Assembly (NCBI RefSeq): GCF_028066395.1
Contig: NZ_JALCBM010000045.1
Location: 1 to 39,069, forward strand
Direction of reading: 5' to 3'
Source of the DNA: Ruegeria sp.
GTDB taxonomy: Bacteria > Pseudomonadota > Alphaproteobacteria > Rhodobacterales > Rhodobacteraceae
Length of the DNA: 39,069 nucleotides
Every line of letters begins with the position of its first letter. The stretch's first letter is position 1. This document shows positions 1 through 8,548 of this stretch, in pieces. A program made the translations under genes and the position numbers. Below the pieces are notes generated by a model, which saw only the letters and a list, made by a program, of their open reading frames with translations, ran no database searches and was not told the DNA's origin.

Positions 1-814
1 TGCAACCATCGACATGGAACCACAGCCCCTCTGCCGCGCAGAAATCGGCGATTGCCGTAAGGTCGTCGATTGCCCCGGTGTTCACCGTGCCCGCCGTTGC
101 GATAACGCAGGCCGGGTTCCGCCCCGCATCACGGTCCTGCGCGACCATCTCGCGCAGTGCGTCGATATCCATGGTCAGGTCATCCCGGGTCGGAACCCGG
201 CGCAGCGCCTGATCACCAAGACCAAGCGTCTCAAGCGACTTCTGATGGCAGCTGTGCATCTGGTCCGAGCCGTAATAGCGCATCGGACGCTCCATCGCCG
301 CCACCCCAAGCTGCCGCATGTCGATCCCCGATTGCGCATTTCGCGCGACGGTCAGACCGATCATGTTCGCCACACTGCCGCCGCTGACAAGCGTGCCACT
401 GGCCCCATCGGGCAGGCCAATCATCTCACGCAGCCAATCGACCACCTGCCGGTCGATCAGGGCTGCCGCATGATTGCCGCCGCCCAGGTTTGACCCTTGA
501 ACTGCGGCCAGAAAATCCGCCATGGCTCCGGTGAAGTTGCTGGCCCCCATATACCAGCCCCAGAACCGGGGGTGGATATTGCCCATCGGATAATCCATCA
601 CACGGGTGCCCACATCGTCCATCAGGTCAGCCAGAGGCATCCCCTGCTGCGGCGCGGGCGTGTCAAAGCTGTTGCGAATGTCAGATGTCATGTCCTGCCA
701 GATCGGCCGATCCCGCACATCCCGGGTATGATCCAGCGCCATGTCCAGCATGGCATGCGCCAGCCTTCGTGTCTCTTCCCAATCTGCTGGATCAAGCGTT
801 TCGAAATTCATCAT
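1..814 (-). CDS. Pyridoxal-dependent (group II / aromatic-L-amino-acid-type) decarboxylase, 3' end truncated by window edge
   Basis: Reverse complement reads MMNFETLDPADWEETRRLAHAMLDMALDHTRDVRDRPIWQDM...MGNIHPRFWGWYMGASNFTGAMADFLAAVQGSNLGGGNHAAALIDRQVVDWL...SGGSVANMIGLTVARN...ACVIATAGTVNTGAIDDLTAIADFCAAEGLWFHVDGC. Absent from the ORF track, probably because no stop lies in the window. Confidence 0.88.
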   Translation of the reverse strand, partial: MMNFETLDPADWEETRRLAHAMLDMALDHTRDVRDRPIWQDMTSDIRNSFDTPAPQQGMPLADLMDDVGTRVMDYPMGNIHPRFWGWYMGASNFTGAMADFLAAVQGSNLGGGNHAAALIDRQVVDWLREMIGLPDGASGTLVSGGSVANMIGLTVARNAQSGIDMRQLGVAAMERPMRYYGSDQMHSCHQKSLETLGLGDQALRRVPTRDDLTMDIDALREMVAQDRDAGRNPACVIATAGTVNTGAIDDLTAIADFCAAEGLWFHVDGC

Positions 815-916
815 TAAACCCCCGGAAAAACCAATCAAATGCCGGAAGGTTAACACAAGAAGGCACGGCGGGCATCTACCCTTGTAAAACAAGCCGAATC
901 CAGCCACACCCGGCCC

Positions 917-1420
917 ATGATCACCCGTTCCCATACCAAGGGCGACGCGCCCTCGACCGCCGTCTATTCCGATTGCGAGAAGTATCGCTATAGCCTGACC
1001 CGCATCTGGGACGCGAACGGGCGCAAGGCTCTGTTCGTGATGCTCAACCCCTCGACCGCGACCGAGGTGCAGAACGATCCGACGGTCGAGCGCTGCGAAC
1101 GCCGTGCGCGGGCGCTGGGGTTCGGGGCATTTCAGGTGACCAACATCTTTGCCTGGCGCGACACCGACCCCCGCAAGATGCGCGCCGCTGCCGATCCGGT
1201 GGGGCCCGAAAATGACGCGGCCATTCTGGACGGGGTGCAATGGGCCGATCAGGTCATCGCCGCCTGGGGCACCCACGGCGCACATCTGGAGCGCGGCCCG
1301 GCGGTTGAAACCCTGCTGCGCGGCACCGGGCAACCGCTGTTCCATCTGGGGCTGACCAAGGACGGCCACCCCAAGCACCCGCTTTACATCGCCTATACCC
1401 AACAGCCTGAACCGTGGTGA
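917..1420 (+). CDS. DUF1643 domain-containing protein
   Basis: ALFVMLNPSTATEVQNDPTVERCERRARALGFGAFQVTNIFAWRDTDP is the characteristic DUF1643 motif block. Confidence 0.85.
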   Translation: MITRSHTKGDAPSTAVYSDCEKYRYSLTRIWDANGRKALFVMLNPSTATEVQNDPTVERCERRARALGFGAFQVTNIFAWRDTDPRKMRAAADPVGPENDAAILDGVQWADQVIAAWGTHGAHLERGPAVETLLRGTGQPLFHLGLTKDGHPKHPLYIAYTQQPEPW

Positions 1421-1450
1421 TAAACGGTTAACCACGACCTCAGCTTTGCT

Positions 1451-1480
1451 TTGACCAACCACCTGAACACATGGGATATT
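1451..1480 (+). promoter_or_regulatory. Candidate promoter for the RTX gene (TTGACC-18-GATATT)
   Basis: TTGACC at 1451-1456 and GATATT at 1475-1480. It overlaps the upstream ATG at 1471, supporting a start at 1516. Confidence 0.35.
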
Positions 1481-1515
1481 TCACACTCGGGGCAATATGC
1501 TGTCGGAGGTCTCCC

Positions 1516-2538
1516 ATGTTTCTGGTCGGATTGTTTGGATTGGCCGCCCTCGGCGGCGCGGCCTATGCAATGGGCGATATGTTCGCACCCGATACGCCGG
1601 AAGAGGACGACCATATCGACGATTCCGAAAGCGATGAGATCACCGAAGGCAACCTGCTGGACGAGGGTGAGAATATCGACACCCCCACTCAGATCGATAT
1701 CGAAGAGCCGGGGACGGGTGAGATCATTTCAGACCACGAAGGCCATCTGGTCATCGCCGGTCAAGATGGTGATGACGTCCTGACCGGGCAGGACGGCAAT
1801 GATCAGGTCAACGGTTATGGCGGCGATGACCTGATCGATGGCGGCGGTGGCCATGACGTGCTGTATGGCGGGGAAGGCATGGATGAGATCTCGGGCGGCG
1901 CCGGGAACGACATGCTGCATGGCGACGGCGGGGATGATCTGCTGGAGGGCGATGGCGGAGATGATGCGCTATACGGTCACCATGGCGCAGACCTGCTGAT
2001 CGGCGGGCAGGGTGATGACGACCTCTATGGCGGGCAGGATGACGATCTACTGCTGGGCGGTGAGGGCGACGATGCCCTGCAAGGCGGCGACGGCGCGGAT
2101 CAACTGGCCGGCGGGGCCGGAGAAGATGCCCTGTTTGGCGGCGATGGCGCTGATATCCTCTATGGTGCCGATGACGATGACGCAGCCACAACCGACTTCC
2201 TGAATGGCGGCGCCGGGGATGACACCTTGTTTGCCGAAGGCCCCGACATCCTGACCGGTGGGGCCGGGGCAGATGAGTTCATCCTGAGCCCGTCCGAGGA
2301 TCAACCCAGCGCTACAATCATGGATTTTCAGGTCGGGCAGGACAAACTGCTGATCCCGTGGGAGGCGCAGGAGGACGCACAGGTCAGCATCGAAACCGAC
2401 GCCGAAAATCAGGACCTGACCCGGGTGCTGATCAACGGTCAGGACGTGGCACAGCTATATCGGGTCGAGGGGTTGACGGTGCAGGACATCCAATTGGTGA
2501 CCGAGGACCATCTGGCGCAGTTCGCGGCCACCGGCTGA
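1516..2538 (+). CDS. RTX-type calcium-binding repeat protein with N-terminal hydrophobic segment
   Basis: Repeated GGxGxDxL nonapeptides (GGGGHDVLYGGEGMDEISGGAGNDMLHGDGGDDLLEGDGGDDALYG...). N-terminus MFLVGLFGLAALGGAAYAMGDMF; ATG at 1516 follows GGAGG. Confidence 0.88.
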   Translation: MFLVGLFGLAALGGAAYAMGDMFAPDTPEEDDHIDDSESDEITEGNLLDEGENIDTPTQIDIEEPGTGEIISDHEGHLVIAGQDGDDVLTGQDGNDQVNGYGGDDLIDGGGGHDVLYGGEGMDEISGGAGNDMLHGDGGDDLLEGDGGDDALYGHHGADLLIGGQGDDDLYGGQDDDLLLGGEGDDALQGGDGADQLAGGAGEDALFGGDGADILYGADDDDAATTDFLNGGAGDDTLFAEGPDILTGGAGADEFILSPSEDQPSATIMDFQVGQDKLLIPWEAQEDAQVSIETDAENQDLTRVLINGQDVAQLYRVEGLTVQDIQLVTEDHLAQFAATG

Positions 2539-2553
2539 CCCACCAGAATCCCT

Positions 2554-2582
2554 TTGCCATTTACCGCGAAAGCGCCTATACG
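2554..2582 (+). promoter_or_regulatory. Predicted sigma70-type promoter of rpsO (TTGCCA-17-TATACG)
   Basis: TTGCCA at 2554-2559, 17-nt spacer, TATACG at 2577-2582. Confidence 0.6.
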
Positions 2583-2589
2583 CGCGCAT

Positions 2590-2615
2590 CCGCATCGGAA
2601 TCGGTGCGGTTTTCT
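2590..2615 (+). promoter_or_regulatory. Stem-loop followed by T-rich tract in the rpsO leader (5' hairpin, or terminator of the upstream RTX gene)
   Basis: CCGCATCG-GAAT-CGGTGCGG (8 bp including one G-U), then TTTTCT. Confidence 0.5.
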
Positions 2616-2682
2616 CCATGGGCCTGCGCTGGACGACATCCCGGCCTGCGCCATTCACTCTAACCTTTTAAAGGAGACCCCG

Positions 2683-2952
2683 ATGTCGATTACTGCCGCT
2701 GAAAAAGCACGCGTCATGAAAGAATTCGCAACCAAGGACGGCGACACCGGTTCGCCCGAAGTCCAGGTTGCCATCCTGACCTCGCGCATCACCACCCTGA
2801 CCGAGCACTTCAAGACCCACAAGAAAGACAACCACGGTCGTCGCGGTCTGCTGAAAATGGTCGCCCAGCGCCGTAAGCTGCTGGACTACCTGAAGGGCAA
2901 GGAAGAAGCGCGTTACCAGGACCTGATCAAACGCCTGGGCATTCGCCGCTAA
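2683..2952 (+). CDS. rpsO: 30S ribosomal protein S15
   Basis: 89-aa product [95 protein letters not shown] upstream of ATG at 2683. Confidence 0.98.
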   Translation: MSITAAEKARVMKEFATKDGDTGSPEVQVAILTSRITTLTEHFKTHKKDNHGRRGLLKMVAQRRKLLDYLKGKEEARYQDLIKRLGIRR

Positions 2953-3001
2953 ATTACTCTCACGTGATCGGCCAGGATACTTGGCCGCAGTCACTTGGTG
3001 C

Positions 3002-3036
3002 AAACGTCCGCTGTTCTGGCGGGCGTTTTTTTTGCC
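3002..3036 (+). terminator. Rho-independent terminator downstream of rpsO
   Basis: AACGTCCGC-TGTTCTG-GCGGGCGTT followed by a T tract. Confidence 0.8.
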
Positions 3037-3106
3037 TTTTGCCAATCGGTCGTATCAGAGCCACCCCCATGGTGCTTGACGCAATTCCGGATGAGCCCAT
3101 ACGCTG

Positions 3107-4177
3107 ATGCCTGGAACATCAAGGGGGCGGCCAGTGCTTCATTCCATTCAAGCGCTGCGGGCGATCGCGGCTGCGGGCGTTACCTATTACCACTGCGTGA
3201 TCTGGCTGCATCAGGGGTTTGAAGTATCATTTCCAGCAATGACCTATTCCGCCGGGCTGGGCGCGGCCGGGGTGCATATCTTTTTCGTCGTCAGCGGCTT
3301 CATCATGATGTGGACCAATCAGGACTGCGCGGGCGACTGGACTTCTTTTCTGCGCAAACGGTTTTCGCGCATCTATCCGTCATATTGGCTGGTGGCCTTT
3401 GCCAGCATTCCGCTGGCCCTGCTGATCAACCGTCCGCTGCCGACACAGCCCGAACTATGGCTTGGCACGATCCTGTTGCTGCCAAAGGGGGCCAGCGCCC
3501 TGATAGATGTGGGATGGACGCTGGCATATGAGGTCTATTTCTATTCCGTCTTCGCCCTGCTGATCGCGCTGCGCATCCCGTTGTTTCAAAGGGTCATCTT
3601 TTTGGGCCTGCTGTTCACCCTCAGCATCGCCTTGGGACTCTTCTGGCAACCCGCCGAGAGCAGCGCCTTCGGTCTACCAAGCCTGATGACAAATGGCCTG
3701 CTGCTGGAATTTTCCGCCGGTGCATTTCTGGGCTGGGCGGCCACCCGACCCCTGCCCTTTAGGGTGTGGCATGGTGCTGTTCTTGTTGTGGCTGCTTTGC
3801 TGGGTTTCGGGTTCAGCCTTGCCATCGGGTACGATCGCCATTCGGCCGTTCTTCTGTGGGGGGCACCCAGCGTATTTCTGGTGGCCGGTGCTGTCATTCT
3901 GGAACGGAACAGACAGGCAAGGGCCTTGTTCCAAGCTCTCAGCCCGCTGGGGGATTCCTCTTATGCGCTTTACCTGATCCACGCGGTACTGATCCCGGTC
4001 ATAGTCTTTTTCATACCGCCTTTTGCTGATCTAAGCTTTCCGGCCTTCCTGGCCCTGGTCGGCCTGCTGCTGGTTTTCAACCTAATACTCTCACACATGT
4101 ATTATCTGGCGATTGAAACCCGTCTGATCCGCGCCAGCAACAGTTGGCTTTCGCGCGGCGCGACGGCGCGGCCATAA
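3107..4177 (+). CDS. Acyltransferase 3 family (OafA/YrhL-like) multi-pass membrane protein
   Basis: LHSIQALRAIAAAGVTYYHCVIW...VHIFFVVSGFIMMWT...FLRKRFSRIYPSYWL...LGDSSYALYLIHAVLIPV are typical acyltransferase-3 motifs. Start could be the GTG at 3134. Confidence 0.88.
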   Translation: MPGTSRGRPVLHSIQALRAIAAAGVTYYHCVIWLHQGFEVSFPAMTYSAGLGAAGVHIFFVVSGFIMMWTNQDCAGDWTSFLRKRFSRIYPSYWLVAFASIPLALLINRPLPTQPELWLGTILLLPKGASALIDVGWTLAYEVYFYSVFALLIALRIPLFQRVIFLGLLFTLSIALGLFWQPAESSAFGLPSLMTNGLLLEFSAGAFLGWAATRPLPFRVWHGAVLVVAALLGFGFSLAIGYDRHSAVLLWGAPSVFLVAGAVILERNRQARALFQALSPLGDSSYALYLIHAVLIPVIVFFIPPFADLSFPAFLALVGLLLVFNLILSHMYYLAIETRLIRASNSWLSRGATARP

Positions 4178-4274
4178 CATCAATCGGCGGCTTTCGACCT
4201 GACCCACATGCGCACAGGCCCCTGTTGATCTGCACCCTTTCCTTTGGGCGCGATCTCATGTATGCGCCCTGCAT

Positions 4275-4382
4275 CTGAGACGTTGTGCCCTGACCCTGGC
4301 ACTCAGACGAAAGCTAAAATGGGGTCGGCGGCAATGGGGCCGCCATGCAAAACGGGAGACCCGCAGGGGCGGGAGTGCTCCC
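4275..4382 (+). promoter_or_regulatory. Structured 5' leader of pnp with three consecutive predicted hairpins
   Basis: CTGA..GTGCC(4285-4289)/GGCAC(4298-4302)..TCAG; GGCGGC(4327-4332)/GCCGCC(4339-4344); GGGAG(4354-4358).CCCGC/GCGGG..CTCCC(4378-4382). Confidence 0.45.
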
Positions 4383-4397
4383 ATCTAGGATACGCAT

Positions 4398-6548
4398 ATG
4401 TTTGATGTAACTAAGAAATCGATTCAGTGGGGCGAAGAGACGCTGACACTGGAAACCGGCAAGGTTGCCCGTCAGGCCGACGGCACCGTGATTGCCACGC
4501 TGGGCGAAACCAGCGTCATGGCCAACGTGACCTTTGCCAAGCAACAAAAGCCCGGTCAGGACTTTTTCCCGCTGACCGTGCATTACCAAGAGAAATACTA
4601 TGCCGCCGGTAAGGTTCCGGGTGGCTTCTTCAAGCGCGAGGCGCGCCCGACCGAGAAAGAGACGCTGACCGCGCGTCTGATCGACCGCCCGATCCGCCCG
4701 CTGTTCGTTGACGGTTTCAAGAACGAAGTTCTGGTGATGTGCACCGTGCTGAGCCACGATCTGGTCAACGACCCCGACATCGTTGCGATGATTGCCGCCT
4801 CGGCTGCCCTGACCATTTCCGGCGCGCCGTTCATGGGCCCGATCGCCGGTGCCCGTGTTGGTTTCGTGGATGGCGAATACGTCCTGAACCCGACCGTGGA
4901 TGACATGCAGGACCTGCGCCTGAACCCCGAACAGCGTCTGGACCTGGTTGTCGCCGGGACCAAGAACGCCGTGATGATGGTCGAATCCGAAGCCTACGAG
5001 CTGTCCGAGGCTGAAATGCTGGGCGCCGTGAACTTTGCGCATGAGCAGATCCAGCCGGTTCTGGACCTGATCATCGATCTGGCCGAAGAAACCGCGAAAG
5101 AGCCGTTTGAATTCGCCGCCCCCGATTACTCGGATCTCTACGCCGCTGTTGCCGCAGCCGGTGAAGAGCAGATGCGCGCCGCCTTCTCGATCACCGATAA
5201 GCAAGAGCGCACCGCCGCTGTTGCCGCTGCCCGTGATGCGATCAAAGAAGCGCTGACCGAGGAACAACTGGAAGACGCGAACCTCGGCTCGGCAATGAAA
5301 AAGCTGGAAGCCGGCATTCTGCGCGGTGACGTCGTCAAAGGCGGCAAGCGCATCGACGGGCGTTCGACCACCGACATCCGTGGGATCGAAGCCGAAACCT
5401 CGATGCTGCCCCGGACCCACGGTTCTGCCCTGTTCACCCGTGGTGAAACACAGGCACTGGCCGTGACCACGTTGGGCACCGGCGATGATGAGCAGTTCAT
5501 CGACGCGCTGCATGGCAACTTCAAATCGAACTTCCTGCTGCACTACAACTTCCCTCCGTATTCGGTGGGTGAAGTTGGCCGCGTCGGTGGCCCGGGCCGT
5601 CGTGAGATCGGCCACGGCAAGCTGGCATGGCGCGCCCTGCAGGCGGTTTTGCCTGCGGCGACCGACTTCCCCTACACGATCCGCATCGTGTCGGAGATCA
5701 CTGAATCCAACGGCTCCTCCTCAATGGCGTCGGTCTGCGGCGGTTCGCTGTCGATGATGGATGCGGGCGTTCCGCTGAAAGCACCGGTTGCCGGTGTGGC
5801 CATGGGTCTGATCCTGGAAGATGACGGCAACTATGCCATCCTGTCAGACATTCTGGGTGACGAAGACCACCTGGGCGACATGGATTTCAAGGTCGCAGGT
5901 ACCGAAAACGGCATCACCTCGCTGCAGATGGACATCAAGGTCGCAGGCATCACGCCCGAGATCATGGAAAAAGCCCTGGCGCAAGCCAAGGACGGCCGGA
6001 TGCACATTCTGGGCGAGATGGGCAAAGCCCTGTCCGAGACCAACGAATTCTCGGTCCACGCCCCGCGCATCGAGACCATGAACATCCCCACCGACAAGAT
6101 CCGCGAAGTGATCGGCTCGGGCGGTAAGGTCATCCGCGAGATCGTCGAGGTTTCGGGTGCCAAGGTCGACATCAACGACGACGGCGTGATCAAGATCGCC
6201 TCGCCCGATGGTGAATCGATCCAGAAGGCATATGACATGATCCACTCGATCGTGGCCGAGCCGGAAGAAGGTCAGATCTACACCGGTAAAGTGGTCAAGA
6301 TCGTCGATTTCGGTGCCTTCGTGAACTTCTTTGGCAAGCGCGACGGTCTGGTCCACGTGTCCCAGATCGAAAACCGTCGCCTGAACCATCCGTCGGATGT
6401 TCTGAAAGAAGGTCAGGAAGTAAAGGTCAAGCTGCTGGGCTTTGACGATCGCGGCAAGGTCCGCCTGTCGATGAAAGTCGTCGATCAGGAAACCGGCGAA
6501 GAGATCGTTCCCGAGAAGAAAGAAAAGAAAGAGGAAAGCGCAGAGTAA
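4398..6548 (+). CDS. pnp: Polyribonucleotide nucleotidyltransferase (PNPase)
   Basis: 716 aa with two RNase PH domains, KH ([29 protein letters not shown]) and S1 ([33 protein letters not shown]). Confidence 0.98.
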   Translation: MFDVTKKSIQWGEETLTLETGKVARQADGTVIATLGETSVMANVTFAKQQKPGQDFFPLTVHYQEKYYAAGKVPGGFFKREARPTEKETLTARLIDRPIRPLFVDGFKNEVLVMCTVLSHDLVNDPDIVAMIAASAALTISGAPFMGPIAGARVGFVDGEYVLNPTVDDMQDLRLNPEQRLDLVVAGTKNAVMMVESEAYELSEAEMLGAVNFAHEQIQPVLDLIIDLAEETAKEPFEFAAPDYSDLYAAVAAAGEEQMRAAFSITDKQERTAAVAAARDAIKEALTEEQLEDANLGSAMKKLEAGILRGDVVKGGKRIDGRSTTDIRGIEAETSMLPRTHGSALFTRGETQALAVTTLGTGDDEQFIDALHGNFKSNFLLHYNFPPYSVGEVGRVGGPGRREIGHGKLAWRALQAVLPAATDFPYTIRIVSEITESNGSSSMASVCGGSLSMMDAGVPLKAPVAGVAMGLILEDDGNYAILSDILGDEDHLGDMDFKVAGTENGITSLQMDIKVAGITPEIMEKALAQAKDGRMHILGEMGKALSETNEFSVHAPRIETMNIPTDKIREVIGSGGKVIREIVEVSGAKVDINDDGVIKIASPDGESIQKAYDMIHSIVAEPEEGQIYTGKVVKIVDFGAFVNFFGKRDGLVHVSQIENRRLNHPSDVLKEGQEVKVKLLGFDDRGKVRLSMKVVDQETGEEIVPEKKEKKEESAE

Positions 6549-6569
6549 TCTGCCCTATCTTCTGAATTC

Positions 6570-6605
6570 AAAAGGCCCCGGTTCATCGCCGGGGCCTTTT
6601 TTGTC
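6570..6605 (+). terminator. Rho-independent terminator of pnp
   Basis: AAAGGCCCCGG-TTCATCG-CCGGGGCCTTTTTT. Confidence 0.93.
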
Positions 6606-6680
6606 AAAGCGGTTTGCGCGCGGCGACGCTGGCTGCGCATCCTATCGTGTCAAGCAGGGGGGTTAACCGGCTGTACGAGG

Positions 6681-6705
6681 TTCAGAAAACACGGCATTTT
6701 CTGAA
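6681..6705. promoter_or_regulatory. 9-bp perfect AT-rich inverted repeat upstream of OMP gene
   Basis: TTCAGAAAA-CACGGCA-TTTTCTGAA. Confidence 0.4.
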
Positions 6706-6789
6706 AACCAGCCTTGCCACCAACACACGCACATCCCCTTCACGCCCCTCAACCCAACCGTGATCCAACGTGACCTTCGGGCATCTTCT

Positions 6790-6842
6790 CTTTGTTCCGC
6801 GCCTACCCACATCCGGTGTATTAAAACCTGCGGAACAAAGGA
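6790..6842 (+). promoter_or_regulatory. Putative SD-sequestering leader hairpin of OMP gene
   Basis: CTTTGTTCCGC (6790-6800) is the exact reverse complement of GCGGAACAAAG (6830-6840). The 3' arm overlaps the SD AAAGGA (6837-6842). Confidence 0.5.
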
Positions 6843-6849
6843 CATAATT

Positions 6850-7542
6850 ATGGTTACCCGCTTCATTCTCACCACCACAGCCCTGACCCTTGGCGCTTCG
6901 GCAGTGGCCGCGCAAAGCCTGACCGATGGCGCCTATATTCAGGGCTTCGTCGGCTACAGTCAGTTGCAGGACAGCGACTTCTCGGGCAGCATCGGTGGCG
7001 CAAACCAGACCGTCGCCACGGATTTCGACGACGGCTATGGCCTGGGTGTGGCCGTGGGCAAGGAAATCCCGCAATGGTCCAGCGACGCCATCGGCACGCG
7101 GATCGAGCTGGAACTGTCCTATCGCGACAATGACGTCGATGGCGTGAATTTCAGCGGCAATGGCCCGGCGCCCGAAGGCAATGTCTCGGGCGATATCAGC
7201 CAGACTTCGCTTTTCGCCAACGTGCTGTTTGATTTCAAAGGCACCGGCGGCACGCTGACCCCATATGCCGGGTTTGGCCTGGGTGCGACCTATTCGGATA
7301 TCGACTTCGTCTATGGCCCCGGCGTGGCACTGGATGACAGCGATACCAACTTCGCGGCCCAGCTGATCGCTGGTGTCGCCTATGACATCAACACGACCAC
7401 CGCCTTCACGGTCGACGCCCGCTATTCGCGCGCCTTCAATGTCTCATCCGAACGTCTGAACGCAGCCGGTGCATCCACCGGAACGGTCGAGGATGATCTG
7501 GACACGTTCAGCCTGAACTTCGGCCTGCGCTACAGCTTCTAA
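6850..7542 (+). CDS. Outer membrane beta-barrel protein (OmpA-like transmembrane / opacity-protein type)
   Basis: Signal peptide MVTRFILTTTALTLGASAVAAQS, amphipathic beta strands and C-terminal LNFGLRYSF ending in aromatic Phe. Confidence 0.85.
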   Translation: MVTRFILTTTALTLGASAVAAQSLTDGAYIQGFVGYSQLQDSDFSGSIGGANQTVATDFDDGYGLGVAVGKEIPQWSSDAIGTRIELELSYRDNDVDGVNFSGNGPAPEGNVSGDISQTSLFANVLFDFKGTGGTLTPYAGFGLGATYSDIDFVYGPGVALDDSDTNFAAQLIAGVAYDINTTTAFTVDARYSRAFNVSSERLNAAGASTGTVEDDLDTFSLNFGLRYSF

Positions 7543-7642
7543 GCCCCACAGGGGTGGTGTTTTTCTCCGGTTTCGCCACCCCTCGGCATGTCCTCGCGCC
7601 CCCAACCGCGAGGGCATGCACTAACCCATCCGACGCCCCTGC

Positions 7643-7712
7643 TTCATCTGGCCCCAAATATCCTCGGGGGGAATCGCGCCAAATCGGCGCGATGGGGGGC
7701 AGACAGCCCCCC
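7643..7712. repeat. Intergenic hairpin element of a type I recall from Rhodobacterales (TTCATCTGGCCCCAAATATCCTCGGGGGG + two GC-rich hairpins)
   Basis: ATCGCGCC-AAATC-GGCGCGAT (7673-7693), then GGGGGGC-AGACA-GCCCCCC (7694-7712), preceded by CTTCATCTGGCCCCAAATATCCTCGGGGGG. Confidence 0.5.
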
Positions 7713-7726
7713 TTGCCGACCCGTCG

Positions 7727-8377
7727 TCAGGACGGAGCCTTGGTCTTGCGCAGATAGGGGAAGATTGTCTCGAACTCGCCGAACTTCTCTTTGGCGTCCT
7801 CGTTGGACACCGCAGGCGGGATGATCACATCCTCACCCGGCACCCAGTTCGCGGGCGTAGCAACACCCTTGGCCGACATCTGCAACCCGTCCAGCGCCCG
7901 CAGGATTTCGGCAAAGTTCCGGCCCACCGTCATCGGGTAAGTCATCGACAGTTTCAACTGCTTGTCCGGCCCGATGATAAAGACCGAACGCACGGTGGCG
8001 CTGTCAGCAGGCGTCCGGCCATCGGGCAGATATGCCTCGGCGGGCAGCATGTCGAACGCCTTGGATACGGCCAGACCGTCATCGGCAATGATCGGGAAGC
8101 CCGGGCTGGCATTGCCATAGGCTTCGATGTCTTTCTTCCACTTCTTATGGTCTTCGACGCCATCGACCGATACGCCCAGAACCTTGGTATTGCGCGCCGC
8201 CCATTCATCGTTCAACTGCGCAACGGCCGAAAACTCGGTGGTGCAGACCGGAGTGAAATCCTTGGGGTGCGAGAACAGGATGGCCCAGCTGTCCCCGATC
8301 CAGTCATGGAACTGGATAGGGCCCTGATCCGTTTCAGCGGTGAAATTCGGGACCGTGTCATTGATGCGCAAACCCAT
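7727..8377 (-). CDS. Peroxiredoxin (1-Cys/Prx6-type)
   Basis: MGLRINDTVPNFTAETDQGPIQFHDWIGDSWAILFSHPKDFTPVCTTEF (PVCTTE active site); AAGGAG upstream of ATG at 8377. Confidence 0.93.
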   Translation of the reverse strand: MGLRINDTVPNFTAETDQGPIQFHDWIGDSWAILFSHPKDFTPVCTTEFSAVAQLNDEWAARNTKVLGVSVDGVEDHKKWKKDIEAYGNASPGFPIIADDGLAVSKAFDMLPAEAYLPDGRTPADSATVRSVFIIGPDKQLKLSMTYPMTVGRNFAEILRALDGLQMSAKGVATPANWVPGEDVIIPPAVSNEDAKEKFGEFETIFPYLRKTKAPS

Positions 8378-8534
8378 AAGCAATCTCCTTTACTGTGTAA
8401 GATCCGAGTCGGTTGCCGCAAACCTAGCCTCTTTCTGATTAGGGTAAACCATTCACAATGATGTCGTAAGGCTTTCTCCGGTCCGATCCGCCTCTTGCCC
8501 TGATGGGTCGGGAATGACAAAGTACCCGCAAAAC

Positions 8535-8548
8535 CGACCGTTCGGTCG
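8535..8548. promoter_or_regulatory. Perfect inverted repeat CGACCG-TT-CGGTCG (TetR-type operator candidate)
   Basis: Symmetric site 30-43 nt upstream of the ALDH ATG. Confidence 0.4.

Noticed and set aside
14-817. Plus-strand ORFs 14..493 and 497..817
   Set aside because: The minus strand encodes a clear PLP-dependent decarboxylase across this region.
4314-5615. 433-aa minus-strand ORF antisense to pnp
   Set aside because: It is a shadow ORF created by GC-rich codon bias of the unmistakable pnp gene; low-complexity His/Arg/Gly-rich translation with no family resemblance.
6761-6790. Possible Rhodobacter RpoE-type promoter (TGATCC) upstream of the OMP gene
   Set aside because: TGATCC is present but no matching -10 (TAAGA-like) lies at the right spacing.
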